DNA from: Sapria himalayana
Lineage: Eukaryota; Streptophyta; Magnoliopsida; Malpighiales; Rafflesiaceae
Assembly (NCBI GenBank): GCA_029783825.1
Contig: JAREIK010000343.1
Location: forward strand, 4,084,294-4,148,293
Length of the DNA stretch: 64,000 nucleotides
Direction of reading: 5' to 3'
Shown here: one piece after another, positions 63,661-64,000 of the stretch
Numbering within the stretch: position 1 is the first letter of the stretch
Layout: each line of letters opens with the position of its first letter
Position numbers and translations under genes: made by a program
The notes under the pieces: generated by a model
Told to the model about the DNA's origin: nothing
Seen by the model: only the letters and a program-made list of their open reading frames with translations
Database searches by the model: none

Positions 63661-64000
63661 ACGTAATCCTCTCCCAATTTTATAATTTAAATGAATTTTA
63701 TAATAATATTACATAAATTTAAAATTAATAGGTCTGCATGTATCGGTATGGGTTCGACCGTTCGAGTTCCAACCCGGCGAACCAACCCAACCCAATTATT
63801 TTTTCAATTAATTTTAAAAGCTGCATAAATAGATTTAGTGAAAATGCTTCTAATAATTTTAAAAATAATTTGTATCTAAACCTTAAGTTGTAATTATGGT
63901 TAATATATTATACTAATTTAAATATTGAATTATAAAAAAGAAATATTTTAGTATCACGGGTATTTAAGTCTTTTTCTCCATGTAAATAATAATTAATATT
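63661..64000. other. RPS15a upstream region, AT-rich
   Basis: Nothing recognised except a short GC-rich patch near 63735-63795 with GGTTCGACC and CAACCCAACCC words, perhaps another hAT remnant. Confidence 0.4.

Noticed and set aside
63735..63795. tRNA-like B-box words (GGTTCGACC, GTTCGAGTTCC)
   Set aside because: No A box, no cloverleaf and no acceptor stem could be drawn; more likely a hAT remnant.

Overview
The window is nuclear DNA of a flowering plant. It is AT-rich, its genes carry spliceosomal introns with GT..AG borders, it contains plant-specific gene families, and most of the space between exons is old transposon sequence. I could not narrow the species further. I found no RNA genes, no CRISPR array and no bacterial or organellar segment.

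Four genuine protein genes can be rebuilt exon by exon. (1) The 3' part of a DNA polymerase lambda gene (POLL, + strand) occupies 224-21196. Its six visible exons stay in phase although they are separated by a 5.6 kb intron and a 14.6 kb intron. (2) A SHI/STYLISH/LRP1-type transcription factor gene (+) lies at 43608-44788 with two exons. (3) A complete TFIIF beta subunit gene (+) lies at 51851-60420, with six coding exons encoding 262 aa and a probable extra intron in the 3' UTR. (4) A complete cytosolic ribosomal protein S15a gene (- strand) lies at 62910-61518, with three coding exons encoding 130 aa and an intron in the 5' UTR. Genes 3 and 4 converge. All four are housekeeping or developmental genes and do not form a cluster.

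The rest is mobile DNA. A hAT superfamily (family A, termini TAGAGGTGTCAAA) is the main invader. It has one 3.25 kb element with a perfect 8-bp target duplication and a broken transposase (21963-25211), an internally deleted copy (12580-14308), short non-autonomous copies (10886, 15391, 39549) and several decayed remnants. A second hAT-like family (B) with CACGGACACGG termini is present twice (19040-19688 and 57395-58087). Three members of a Mutator-like MITE family (42065, 46407, 50962) have long terminal inverted repeats around a core packed with GAGCTC palindromes; two of them sit just upstream of the SHI-type and TFIIF genes. There are also copia reverse transcriptase fragments (8.9-10.1, 14.3-15.4 and 57.1-58.7 kb), a gypsy-type gag remnant flanked by LTR-like 1.5 kb repeats (30.9-39.4 kb), a CACTA end, a PIF/Harbinger ORF1 pseudogene and PIF-type MITEs.

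I did not find a new multi-gene biological system. The most unusual things are the GAGCTC-core MULE family, a perfectly phased eight-unit heat-shock-element-like palindrome inside a TFIIF beta intron, an inverted hairpin loop shared by family A hAT copies, and a gag-only LTR element carrying a degenerate dyad array.
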